NCBI GenBank assembly: GCA_964502735.1
Contig: CAZCYD010000037.1
Location: 1 to 28,984 of the forward strand
DNA length: 28,984 bases
Direction: 5' to 3'
Origin: JACKAN01 sp964502735
GTDB lineage: Bacteria; Bdellovibrionota; Bdellovibrionia; Bdellovibrionales; UBA1609
A program made the position numbers and the translations under genes. Shown here one piece after another: positions 15,387 through 23,218 of this stretch. Numbering within the stretch: the stretch's first letter is position 1; every line of letters begins with the position of its first letter. The notes under the pieces are model-generated. The model did no database searches. It had not been told where the DNA came from and was given only the letters and a program-made list of their open reading frames with translations.

Positions 15387-17132
15387 TCAATTTTCCAGAC
15401 ATGATTTAATAAATTCTACACACCCTTCAACATGAGAGATGTTTGAGTTTAATGAATCTATAAATGGGTTCATTATTGTAAGCCTGACCAGAGCTAACTC
15501 CTCGCTGTCTTTAAACAAATTATTTTCTTTGCAAAACCCTTCTATCAGTTGACTGTAATTGATACCCAAACTTGTCTTTGAAACGAAATAAGCATTCTTA
15601 TCGTTCACATCTCCTTTTTGAAGGGCGATTTTTAAAAATTTTTTTGTCTTATTATTGATTTCGGACAAACTGTCACATGGGCAACCAATAGCAAAGCCAA
15701 TTATATTTGTGCCCACTGTTTTGACAAAAAGTACAGGCAAAGACTTCGCGACACAAAGTTTGCGAATTTTATGCGCAACTCGAACGGTTCTCTCTAAGAT
15801 CTGACCATATCCCTCTTTGTCTAAGCCAATGCACTCTGCCGTCAACAGCAGTGCAGTTGCACCTGTTGCCGAGCGAGACCCCTCAATAGTGTAAGGCCCC
15901 AAATCTCTATTGAGCTCAAAATCTACATATGGTGCCGAAACTTCGTGAAGAAAGTAGTCGGTAGGATTATTACAAATAAAAGCTCCTGCAGAATAAGGCA
16001 CGTAACCTAATTTATGTGGATCAATGGTAATTGATGTAGTTCGTCTTAGTGCATGAATGAGACTCGACTCTAAACTCGTACAAAATGGACTCCCTCTTAA
16101 AGTAGCAAAAAAACCACCATAAGCCGCATCTACATGGTGCCAAAAGTTAAAATTGTACATTTTGCGATAGTGGCAAATCACTTTATTAATCTGGTCCACC
16201 GGGTCAAGAGTTCCCAATTCTGTAGTTCCAAATATCGAAGTTATGCACATAACAGGTTTATTATTTTTTAAACAAGTATCGATTTTACTTCTCAAACTCT
16301 TCACACACATCTGACCATATTTGTTTAAATCAACACAAACAAGATTGTTTCTTCCAAATCCAAATAAGGCCGCAGCCTTGACCCAAGAGTAGTGCTTACT
16401 GTCCGGAACTAAAATAACTGGCCCTTCAAATTGTACATTGTACTTAGCATTAATGTGTTGATAGATCTCAAGCGCACCTCTATCAAGAACCGATTCACGA
16501 GAATGTTGGGAGGCCCCGAGGCTTGACGTGTAAAATGCCTCCAATAAGGGCAATGAATTGTTTTGATTTGAAAAAAGATTTTTTATCAGTCTATTCTTTG
16601 CTCTATAAACAGCCTCAAAGTTGGCCACGGTCCCCCCCGAGGTGAAGTGCCCAACCGCTGAAGTAGAATAGCCCACCATTTGCCCTAGGTACCTAATGGC
16701 TTTGGCCTCAATGTCAACGCCCACTCTTGATGACTCTCTCGAAACATTATTTGGATTATGGAGCAACGCGATAAAGTTGCCGATTATAGCCGGCATTGAA
16801 ATTTCAGAAAACATATGCCCAAGGTAACGGGGAGAAAATTTTGGAATCTCCTCGGAAAAATTGTTAAGTAACATCCGCACATTTTCACGCATTTTCATTA
16901 TTCTTCTCTGAAATTCAGGGTTATCCCTGTCTTGAACCGAAATTGCGTCGCCGTCTTCAGGGTAGCACGATTTTCTCCACAGTATCCACGATTGGAGAAC
17001 GTTTAAAACCTCATCAACAAGAACCTCCGCGTTCTCTGCTTGAGGACCCACAAAAAAACTCTTTAGACTGAGCTCCTCTGGACGACAATAGACCTCCTCC
17101 TTTAATTTTTTATTAGACAATTTCCCCTCCAT
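15387..17132 (-). CDS. PLP-dependent group II amino acid decarboxylase
   Basis: Fold type I decarboxylase of the glutamate/aromatic-amino-acid family. The N-terminal region (1-100) is variable; the PLP core follows with YLGHM (103-107), FTSGGTVANFEAVYRAKN (about 163-180), stacking H247 in SKHY, HVDAAYGG (D335) and Schiff-base K374 in TIDPHKLGY. The substrate is not readable: it could be glutamate, aspartate, an aromatic amino acid or a less common one. Length 581 is longer than GadB (~466) and near the larger Asp/Glu or diaminobutyrate branch. Weak AGGAG lies 11 bases before ATG. Its promoter region carries a perfect FNR/DNR-type palindrome shared with the divergent small gene, implying expression under NO or low oxygen. 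Confidence 0.88.
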   Translation of the reverse strand: MEGKLSNKKLKEEVYCRPEELSLKSFFVGPQAENAEVLVDEVLNVLQSWILWRKSCYPEDGDAISVQDRDNPEFQRRIMKMRENVRMLLNNFSEEIPKFSPRYLGHMFSEISMPAIIGNFIALLHNPNNVSRESSRVGVDIEAKAIRYLGQMVGYSTSAVGHFTSGGTVANFEAVYRAKNRLIKNLFSNQNNSLPLLEAFYTSSLGASQHSRESVLDRGALEIYQHINAKYNVQFEGPVILVPDSKHYSWVKAAALFGFGRNNLVCVDLNKYGQMCVKSLRSKIDTCLKNNKPVMCITSIFGTTELGTLDPVDQINKVICHYRKMYNFNFWHHVDAAYGGFFATLRGSPFCTSLESSLIHALRRTTSITIDPHKLGYVPYSAGAFICNNPTDYFLHEVSAPYVDFELNRDLGPYTIEGSRSATGATALLLTAECIGLDKEGYGQILERTVRVAHKIRKLCVAKSLPVLFVKTVGTNIIGFAIGCPCDSLSEINNKTKKFLKIALQKGDVNDKNAYFVSKTSLGINYSQLIEGFCKENNLFKDSEELALVRLTIMNPFIDSLNSNISHVEGCVEFIKSCLEN

Positions 17133-17148
17133 AAAACCTGATGCTCCT

Positions 17149-17218
17149 AGCTTACTAAAGTAAAAAATAAAGCATAATGATCTAGATCATATTGAAACTC
17201 TAACAAATACCTTACCCT
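17149..17218. promoter_or_regulatory. Divergent FNR/DNR-type promoter pair
   Basis: ATGATCTAGATCAT (17177-17190) is a perfect 14-bp palindrome containing TGAT-N4-ATCA. On the minus strand TAAGCT (17149-17154) and on the plus strand TACCCT (17213-17218) each begin 30 nt from its centre. One site could therefore activate both the decarboxylase and the DUF2249-like gene. Confidence 0.68.
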
Positions 17219-17241
17219 GTCATTTATGTAAGGAGGTTAAA

Positions 17242-17550
17242 ATGACAATGGTTACTAATATGACGTCTTCCAATATGACATCTAAAGATACGACAATAAA
17301 TGCAGACAATTTTGAGGATAACTACTCTTCAGGATTAATATTTTCAATATTTGAGGGACTCAAGGAGGGCTGCAAATTCCAGATTATATCAAATAAAAAT
17401 TTAACCTCTATAAAAAAGCTATTTGAGGAGGCAAAGATTGAAAACCTTCAACTCGAGTCGAAGCCCCTATCTGATGGAACCCACTACGTAGAAGTGCTAA
17501 AGTTAAAAAAATCAGACCATCGATGCTGCGGGATGTGTGGAGGGGGCTGA
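17242..17550 (+). CDS. Small DUF2249-like protein with C-terminal CCGMCGGG tail
   Basis: 102 residues. A Thr/Met/Asn-rich N-terminus (1-27) precedes a compact alpha/beta segment (about 30-88: LIFSIFEGLKEG, FQIISNKNLTSIKKLFEEA, then THYVEVLKLKK) that resembles DUF2249 domains, which often accompany hemerythrin or NO-metabolism genes. The tail carries HRCCGMCGGG with C95, C96 and C99, a likely metal or thiol site. The DUF2249 match is by eye. AAGGAGG lies 5 bases before ATG. Transcribed divergently from the decarboxylase across a perfect FNR/DNR-type box; the regulator gene follows 144 bases downstream. Confidence 0.78.
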   Translation: MTMVTNMTSSNMTSKDTTINADNFEDNYSSGLIFSIFEGLKEGCKFQIISNKNLTSIKKLFEEAKIENLQLESKPLSDGTHYVEVLKLKKSDHRCCGMCGGG

Positions 17551-17694
17551 TTTTGCCCTTGCTGCCCCCACTTAATTTAGTTTAGACAAACGATTTGAGG
17601 TACAACCCGTTGAAATTGATTGTATAGCAAGCAAAGAAGCATTAAAAATATAATAACTAAACAAACTAAATCAGAAGAATTAAGGGGTTGAAAT

Positions 17695-18396
17695 TTGAAC
17701 GACAGTAAAGCCTTAGATGCCGCAATCAGCGAAGTTTCTAACTTTCATATTTTTTCTGATCTAGATTTAAAATCGGTTTCTGCCCTTTGTGAGTCCGGTA
17801 AGATTATCGTAAGTCAGCACAAAGAAATTCTCTACAGACAGGGCGATCCTGCTGATAGCTTTGGAATTGTGCTGAGCGGTGCTTATAAGCTCTCCAAACC
17901 CACCCTAAATGGTGAGGACACAATTGTGCACTTTTCAGCTCCCGGCGACGTTATAGGTGCCTTTATAATGAGTCAACATAACCCCGTGTTTCCCGTCTCA
18001 TCCTATTCGATGGGGCCCTCTCGTTTCTTAAAAATTCCAAGGCATGTCTATTTAGAAAGATGGAAGAATTGGCCAGAAGTGCTTTTTAAAATTCAAAATC
18101 TTTTATCAAGTAGAATTGCCACTTTGCAGGCTCAAAAAACACTGATCAAAGCCCCTCTTCCGGTTAAAATTGCTCATTTTTTAATAGACACTCTTAATAA
18201 GTATGAGGGAAATTCAGCCACGTCTTTATCCATCCCCATAACTAGAAAAGAAATTGCGGATCACTTTGGTGCCTCAGTAGAATCCGTAATTCGAGTTATG
18301 AGTCAATGGTCTAAAAAAGGGCTTATAGAAACCCATTCCCAGCAAATTAAGGTTTTGAAAATGGATAAAATCCTTAAAGAAATGGAAAACTTTTAA
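17695..18396 (+). CDS. Crp/Fnr-family regulator, DNR/NNR-like
   Basis: Transcription factor with an N-terminal cyclic-nucleotide-binding-fold domain (about 15-125), dimer helix (about 126-148) and C-terminal winged helix (about 150-225). The recognition helix region is GASVESVIRVMSQW; E196 and R200 match the Glu and Arg of the FNR/CRP contact motif, while the FNR Ser is Ile. This predicts binding to TGA-N6-TCA, the form of the four boxes found here. Only one Cys (C32) is present, so it has no FNR-type Fe-S cluster and is closer to NO-responsive DNR/NNR proteins. Start is TTG with AAGGGG upstream; no in-frame ATG exists nearby. It is the likely regulator of the nir/nor genes. Confidence 0.9.
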   Translation: MNDSKALDAAISEVSNFHIFSDLDLKSVSALCESGKIIVSQHKEILYRQGDPADSFGIVLSGAYKLSKPTLNGEDTIVHFSAPGDVIGAFIMSQHNPVFPVSSYSMGPSRFLKIPRHVYLERWKNWPEVLFKIQNLLSSRIATLQAQKTLIKAPLPVKIAHFLIDTLNKYEGNSATSLSIPITRKEIADHFGASVESVIRVMSQWSKKGLIETHSQQIKVLKMDKILKEMENF

Positions 18397-18634
18397 ATCC
18401 ACTTATAGCTTTTGCAATATTTAAAGCCCCCTCCAAAGCAAAGCCCTTTAGATGGTGTAGATTCTTCCTCAACTCTAAATTTATTGACACATCAGGAGGC
18501 ATTGCCTTTTTCCAATAAAACCAGACCTTTGGTAACAATCTGTGCACGATGTCTCCCAGTTCTTTAACCAGAGAGGGAGCCAGAAAGTCGACAATAAATG
18601 TCACTCTGACGACAAATCTGTCGCTTAACAACAT
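18374..18634 (-). CDS. Unrecognised 86-residue protein with an Hpt-like HxLKG segment
   Basis: Convergent with, and overlapping by 23 bases, the end of the Crp/Fnr gene. AAGGGG lies 6 bases before the chosen ATG, which supports translation. The product is helical, with FLAPSLVKELGDIVHRLLPKV in the middle and LHHLKGFALEGALNIAKA near the C-terminus, reminiscent of the H-x-LKG...GA motif of phosphotransfer (Hpt) domains but with too little sequence before the His for a full domain. Could be a fragment or a small orphan. Confidence 0.45.
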   Translation of the reverse strand: MLLSDRFVVRVTFIVDFLAPSLVKELGDIVHRLLPKVWFYWKKAMPPDVSINLELRKNLHHLKGFALEGALNIAKAISGFKSFPFL

Positions 18635-18693
18635 TAGAATCCCCTTAATTTTTATTTGAAGGGGCATTGCTGTTGCAAAGTTTCTGGCGTGGG

Positions 18694-18790
18694 AAGGTAG
18701 CGACTTTTAAGACGATACCTCAAAATAAGGTAGCGACTTTTAGGGCGGTACCCCAAATAAGGTAACGACTTTTAGGGTCGAACCCAAAAG
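18694..18790 (+). repeat. Three tandem 32-33 bp imperfect repeats
   Basis: Units at 18694-18726, 18727-18758 and 18759-18790 all begin AAGGTA(G/A)CGACTTTTA and end in a (T)ACC(C/T)(C)AAA-type segment with no spacer between them. They lie immediately upstream of the -10-like TATAAA and start of the lipoprotein gene at 18815. They may be a regulator array, or the multiple terminal repeats left by an IS21-like element; no transposase is visible. Confidence 0.85.
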
Positions 18791-18814
18791 TATAAAGGAT
18801 TGAAGGAGCTTGAA

Positions 18815-20188
18815 ATGAAAAAACTATTACCTCTAATCTTCACGTTAGCTGGAGGACTCACCCTACTAACAACGGCTTGTGCTCAAAAAGATCAAGGCTT
18901 CGAATCTAAAACCTTTATTAATAAAGATAAGTCTACAAATACCACAACAGACAGAGCTAACAATAAAGACGGCAAAGATAAAGAGCTTGGCTCCCAAACA
19001 AACACTAACAATTCACAATCTACAGATGGAAATTTGAACAATGAAGAAGGCCAAAGTAACGACAATTCAATATTAGAAAATACCATAAGCGAAAGCCTAA
19101 AAGACCAAGCCCCTGCAGCACAGGATTTCATTAGTAAGAACAACCCTTCTAACATGAGAGAAACAGAACTTGTTATTCAAGTTAAGAAAATTCAGACATT
19201 AAATGCAAATCAAAATTTAAAACTTATTCCCCTTGAGGCCCAAGTTGTTCTTTTTGATCAAAAGGCTCGCCACGGGTATATTCTTGGTAAAATTGATATT
19301 AAAACACAAGACTCCAAAAATGAAGACAATATAACTGTGAATGAGTCTCTAGTTGTTTCACGAGATGAAATTAACGACAGAATTGCCAAACTCTCTAGCA
19401 TGAGCGCCAACCCTAGCCTTATGATCGAGGTGAATCTTGTCAAAAAAGTAGATAGTGATTCCTCTTCAATAGACGAGACGACTAACGTTCCTGACTCCTG
19501 CAACAGCTTAAGTGCGGTCAGAATGGGGCTCTTTAGCATTTCAAAACAAGAGCAAGAAATTGTTGGCAGCTCACCAAATTGCTCATCTACAGAACAAAAC
19601 AAAGAAGAGGCTCTTCTTCTATCAGTTAGCTTTTCTACAAGTGGTGAATACCAAGTGGAAAATGGATATGTTTCTAACAATCAAAACCTTATCTGCGAAA
19701 TCAAGTCTGAATTAAATGATGAACAAAATCTACTTATTCATATAAACAATAAAAACTTGCGTTTGATAAATGATTCTGGATCAATAGATATTATTAATCT
19801 ATTTTATAAAGTCATCGTAAACCCTTTAGTCTCTGACTCTAGTATTATTGCAAATCACAAGGTTAACTTCAGTAACTTTGAAAACGATGTTCAAACCATA
19901 ACAGCAAAAAGTCACAACTCTCCTACATCTAGCTCATTGACATCTATAAAACAAGAAACCTGTGCTGTTGAAGATTCTAATATCTCAGAGTTTAATTACT
20001 CAGTTCAATTTACAATTTCTGAGCAGCAAACAACTCAGTTCAAAGGCTGTTGCATGCCTTCAGGAAACTACATAAATACTTTAAGGTCAGCAACGGCAGC
20101 ACAGTCATCCTCAGATGTTGAAGTGGTGCCTCCAACATCTTCGACTTCGAACATTACAGATACTCATTCTACACTTACTGTTGATTAA
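18815..20188 (+). CDS. Ser/Asn-rich lipoprotein of unknown function
   Basis: 457 residues with a lipoprotein signal (MKKLLPLIF... lipobox TTAC, lipidated C22). A low-complexity Asn/Ser/Thr/Asp/Lys linker (about 25-95) leads to a strand-rich region with two weakly similar-looking halves and several Cys, and the C-terminus is again Ser/Thr-rich. I do not recognise the family. ATG at 18815 is chosen because AAGGAG lies 6 bases before it and the signal peptide begins there; the in-frame TTG at 18800 precedes the ribosome site. It is monocistronic and convergent with rlmL, 13 bases from its stop. Confidence 0.85.
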   Translation: MKKLLPLIFTLAGGLTLLTTACAQKDQGFESKTFINKDKSTNTTTDRANNKDGKDKELGSQTNTNNSQSTDGNLNNEEGQSNDNSILENTISESLKDQAPAAQDFISKNNPSNMRETELVIQVKKIQTLNANQNLKLIPLEAQVVLFDQKARHGYILGKIDIKTQDSKNEDNITVNESLVVSRDEINDRIAKLSSMSANPSLMIEVNLVKKVDSDSSSIDETTNVPDSCNSLSAVRMGLFSISKQEQEIVGSSPNCSSTEQNKEEALLLSVSFSTSGEYQVENGYVSNNQNLICEIKSELNDEQNLLIHINNKNLRLINDSGSIDIINLFYKVIVNPLVSDSSIIANHKVNFSNFENDVQTITAKSHNSPTSSSLTSIKQETCAVEDSNISEFNYSVQFTISEQQTTQFKGCCMPSGNYINTLRSATAAQSSSDVEVVPPTSSTSNITDTHSTLTVD

Positions 20189-20201
20189 TTTTAGCTTCTG
20201 C

Positions 20202-21332
20202 TTAAAAGAGGCTATATTTAAGCCACTTGCAATCAATACTGTTGTTGTCAACACTGTAGGACTTGTCTGACTTCATTCTCAAATAAGGAGTGAGGTCTTT
20301 ATTTCCGGATAAAACCCATAATTCTGACCCCTTGAATTCCTGCTTTAAGACTTTTCCCATCTCTCCATAGAGTTCTTCAAGACGATCTCTCCCCTTTAAT
20401 CTTTCGCCATAGGGTGGATTGCAAACAATAATATACTTAGCATTCTCTGTATTCTTTAAATCTTTTAAAGCCCTCTGCTGGAGATTAATAGAGTCTTGTA
20501 AGCCCGCTTTTTGTAAATTTTTACGAGCAACATCCAGCATGCCAGGGTTAATATCATAGCCTAAAATATTTATATCCATCTTATTTCTGATTTTATTTTC
20601 AACATCAACTTTAGCTTTATCCCAGGCTTCTTTTTGGAAATTGAGGTGATGCAGAAAACCAAAATCCTTTCGATACAGACCTGGCCCCTTATCCAAAGCA
20701 ATAAGGGCCGCCTCTATTAAAAAGGTTCCACTTCCGCACATGGGGTCTAATAAACTCTGATTTCCATTCCACTGCGTAAGCAGAAGTAAACCTGCGGCCA
20801 TGTGTTCGCGCAAAGGAGCCTCTCCGCTAAAAGTTCTATATCCTCTTTTGGTCAGGGACTCTCCAGTAAGATCAATGCTCACGGAAACCTGAGGCCCTTT
20901 TATTCTAACCCAAACCTGCAGATCTGCTTTTTTATCAACATCCGGACGACGATCATATTTATCTCTAAACATATCCACAATTGCGTCCTTAATCTTTTGC
21001 GAGACAAACATTGGGTTAGAGAACGGCCCCTCTGTACTGTGGATGCTGGTAACTATTTTTAAACTCTGATGAGGTTGTATATATTTAGTAAAGTCATGTT
21101 TTTTTATTTGATGGTAAAGTTCCTCGTTATTATAGGCAGTAAAATCTAAAACCGGCATTAAAATACGAGTGGCTGTTCTTAATCGCAAGTGGGCCTCGTA
21201 CAGCCGTTGCCAGTTACACTCAAAAAGTGTTCTCGTCTGGGAGGACTTGAGGACTTTGTATTGATTGCCCTTTAATTCATTTTCTAAAACACTACCTAGC
21301 CCTTTAGAAGTTAAAGCTAAAAATCTTGGCAC
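20202..21332 (-). CDS. rlmL: RlmL-type THUMP rRNA (guanine-N2) methyltransferase
   Basis: SAM-dependent methyltransferase of the RlmL/YpsC family, expected to modify 23S rRNA (G2445 type). A ferredoxin-like start and THUMP domain occupy about 1-160. The Rossmann methyltransferase domain follows with the insertion typical of the family: LDPMCGSGTFLIEAAL (195-210), GYDINPGMLDVARKN (about 258-272) and catalytic NPPYGERL (305-312). The 376-residue length matches the single-domain form without RlmK. GTG start abuts the stop of the upstream gene (TAA-GTG), so it is translationally coupled. Confidence 0.92.
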   Translation of the reverse strand: MPRFLALTSKGLGSVLENELKGNQYKVLKSSQTRTLFECNWQRLYEAHLRLRTATRILMPVLDFTAYNNEELYHQIKKHDFTKYIQPHQSLKIVTSIHSTEGPFSNPMFVSQKIKDAIVDMFRDKYDRRPDVDKKADLQVWVRIKGPQVSVSIDLTGESLTKRGYRTFSGEAPLREHMAAGLLLLTQWNGNQSLLDPMCGSGTFLIEAALIALDKGPGLYRKDFGFLHHLNFQKEAWDKAKVDVENKIRNKMDINILGYDINPGMLDVARKNLQKAGLQDSINLQQRALKDLKNTENAKYIIVCNPPYGERLKGRDRLEELYGEMGKVLKQEFKGSELWVLSGNKDLTPYLRMKSDKSYSVDNNSIDCKWLKYSLF

Positions 21333-21668
21333 TTAACGGTTTCCTTTAGCTTTTTGAGGCTCTGTGGAGGACTCCCTTTGTTTTTTAAAGTCTTTTATGA
21401 TTTCTTCGTCTACATTGGACTTGTACACGGTTTGCACTGGCTCAACTAAAACTTCCTGAACTTTAAGGTCTTCTTCTTGACTCCCGCCTGGGTAACTCCG
21501 AGCTCTGGCAATTTCATTGTAGTCAGTATCATTCTTGTTGAGGTCCACAGCGGCACTAAGAGTAAGAGGTTGCACTATAAATAGGAACACTAAAAAAAAC
21601 AATGCCTTTGTACCCACTCTATCTGCAATAGTAACTTTGTCTTGCCAATTCTTTATCACTTCAAACAT
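21333..21668 (-). CDS. Small single-helix membrane or exported protein
   Basis: Unrecognised 111-residue protein. An N-terminal cytoplasmic stretch (1-20) precedes one hydrophobic helix (about 22-39) that ends at an Ala-rich potential cleavage site (LSAAVD). The remainder is charged and probably disordered, rich in Glu, Lys and Gln. Its stop directly abuts the rlmL GTG, so it belongs to that operon with the amidase gene upstream. Confidence 0.7.
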   Translation of the reverse strand: MFEVIKNWQDKVTIADRVGTKALFFLVFLFIVQPLTLSAAVDLNKNDTDYNEIARARSYPGGSQEEDLKVQEVLVEPVQTVYKSNVDEEIIKDFKKQRESSTEPQKAKGNR

Positions 21669-21730
21669 TTCTTAATTCTCCGCTATTTTTAATATTCACC
21701 TAATGCCAATACACCTTATCTTAATCCACT

Positions 21731-22594
21731 TTATCTTGATTCACCTTTCTGAGGCTTGTCCCACAATATTTTGCGATGCTGCTTCATAGGTATTTGGGTT
21801 TTGACCTTTTTAATTTCTTCTTTACTTAAATTTACAATCTCCAATCGAGGGGTTTCTTCTTGACCCATATCGCACAGAATGCGGCCCCATGGATCTACAA
21901 CCATAGAGTGCCCATATGTATGCCTAGTTTTTTGATTCGTGCCCGTTTGACTTGTGCCTTTATGAGTTCCTACTTGAGCCGGAGCCACCACGTAACATTG
22001 ATTTTCAATGGCACGAGCTCGAAGTAAAACCTGCCAGTGGGCTTCGCCCGTCGTTGGTAAAAAAGCAGAAGGCACCAACAGGACATCCACTTCGTCTTTA
22101 ACATATTGTGAGTAAAGCTCAGAAAACCTTAGATCGTAACAAATACTCAATCCCAAACGCCACCCATCCTTGGACAATACAATTGTCTCATTTCCGGCAA
22201 CAAAATTATCGCTTTCACGAGAGACGACTTCACCCTCAACATCCACATCAAACAAGTGTATCTTGTCATATACGGCAACTGAGTTGATGGCATTAACAAC
22301 TACTGTAGAATTAAAAACTCCCATTGGTTTCTTAACCGGTACAGAGCCCAATAAAACTGGAAACTGCTTTCGTTTACACAAGTCTTGAAGTTCAACAAAG
22401 TATTTTTCATTTAAATCAAATGCAATTTTTGGACTATTTTCGTCAATTTTCATATACATCGAATTTTCAGGAAAAAAAGCCCAATCAATGGGATCTGAAA
22501 TTGAGTCCAATAGATTATAAATAGTTTTAAAATTCTGATCTGGACTATCTGTAGAGGTCATTTGAATGATGGCAATTGATATCTCCGCCTTCAT
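21731..22594 (-). CDS. Nitrilase-superfamily amidase (Nit1/deaminated-glutathione-amidase-like)
   Basis: Carbon-nitrogen hydrolase of the Nit branch, likely to hydrolyse a linear amide such as deaminated glutathione; the substrate is inferred from family resemblance. The Glu-Lys-Cys triad is complete: E43 in FFPENSMY, K111 in YDKIHLFDVD and C152 in LSICYDLRFSELY. Later family motifs follow (RARAIENQCYVVAPAQ, HSMVVDPWG). The length of 287 residues is typical. Its ATG begins 1 base after the stop of the upstream secreted-protein gene (TGA-T-ATG) with no clear ribosome site, so coupling is likely. Confidence 0.92.
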   Translation of the reverse strand: MKAEISIAIIQMTSTDSPDQNFKTIYNLLDSISDPIDWAFFPENSMYMKIDENSPKIAFDLNEKYFVELQDLCKRKQFPVLLGSVPVKKPMGVFNSTVVVNAINSVAVYDKIHLFDVDVEGEVVSRESDNFVAGNETIVLSKDGWRLGLSICYDLRFSELYSQYVKDEVDVLLVPSAFLPTTGEAHWQVLLRARAIENQCYVVAPAQVGTHKGTSQTGTNQKTRHTYGHSMVVDPWGRILCDMGQEETPRLEIVNLSKEEIKKVKTQIPMKQHRKILWDKPQKGESR

Positions 22595-22595
22595 A

Positions 22596-22910
22596 TCAGT
22601 TGGAGGATGTCATTGTCACAGAGTTCACTTTGCGACAATTCCAACCCGCCCCCTCAAGATTGGTTTTCACATTGCCCAAAAAGCGAACACAGCTTTCATA
22701 ATGAGCTCCAGAACCAACAACCTTGTCAACCCCTGCCTTCGTGTAGTTTGTCTGGCAAGTTTTATCCTCCAAAACATCAATTCTGATTGTGCGAATAATT
22801 TTTTTATTTGAGCAAATATGAAACTCTTTAACCTTTGGAGCTTCAGCCAAAGCAGAGGCCGAAAGTACTAGAACAAAAACTGAGGATAAAAAAAAGGCCA
22901 CGATGTTCAT
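22596..22910 (-). CDS. Small secreted protein with four cysteines
   Basis: Unrecognised 104-residue protein. Residues 1-22 are a standard signal peptide (cut near SALAEA). The mature part contains four Cys (in HICSN, KTCQT, ESCVR and WNCRK), which could form two periplasmic disulfides. The start codon lies inside a terminator hairpin and has only a weak AGG upstream. It is followed by the amidase gene with a 1-base gap, so the two share a transcript. Confidence 0.75.
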   Translation of the reverse strand: MNIVAFFLSSVFVLVLSASALAEAPKVKEFHICSNKKIIRTIRIDVLEDKTCQTNYTKAGVDKVVGSGAHYESCVRFLGNVKTNLEGAGWNCRKVNSVTMTSSN

Positions 22911-22914
22911 GGCC
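22888..22914 (-). terminator. Terminator of the L28-L24 operon overlapping the next start codon
   Basis: On the minus strand the stem GGCCATGA / TCGTGGCC (8 pairs, one G-T) has an ACA loop and is followed by eight T. It is 31 bases after the L24 stop and so looks like its terminator, but the ATG of the next gene (22908-22910) is within the stem and the T run encodes its Phe-Phe. Confidence 0.7.
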
Positions 22915-22945
22915 TGAATATAACAAAATTTAACTTTATAAGCAA

Positions 22946-23209
22946 TTAGGCCTTAGCTGTAGACTTTTTGCTCTTTGCCACCTTCTTTTTAGAGGCGGCC
23001 TTCTTATCCAAAAGCTTGACATTAGAATAGTCAATGAAGCCTTCTTTTTGTTGAACCCCATCTTCTTTACTAAAGTGAGTCAACATGCACACTCCTTGCA
23101 CTTTAATTTTGAGACGAGTTTTATCCAGGGACAAAACGGAGCCCTTTCGGCCCTTATCCTTTCCCGAAATGACTTCTACACTGTCGCCTTTGGCAATTTT
23201 CAACTTCAT
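22946..23209 (-). CDS. rplX: Ribosomal protein L24 (KOW domain)
   Basis: L24-like ribosomal protein that binds 23S rRNA early in assembly. The KOW motif is clear: KGDSVEVISGKDKGRKGSVL at about 7-26, followed by a family-like GFIDYSNVKLLD. The C-terminal tail is an Ala/Lys-rich basic extension. 87 residues from the chosen ATG, which has AGGAG 6 bases upstream; an in-frame TTG two codons earlier is part of that spacing. It follows L28 by 9 bases rather than lying in the usual S10/spc cluster, so it may be a paralogue or a relocated gene. Confidence 0.85.
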   Translation of the reverse strand: MKLKIAKGDSVEVISGKDKGRKGSVLSLDKTRLKIKVQGVCMLTHFSKEDGVQQKEGFIDYSNVKLLDKKAASKKKVAKSKKSTAKA

Positions 23210-23218
23210 GGTCAACTC

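Noticed and set aside
18694..18790. CRISPR array
   Set aside because: The three repeats abut each other without spacers and no cas genes are present.
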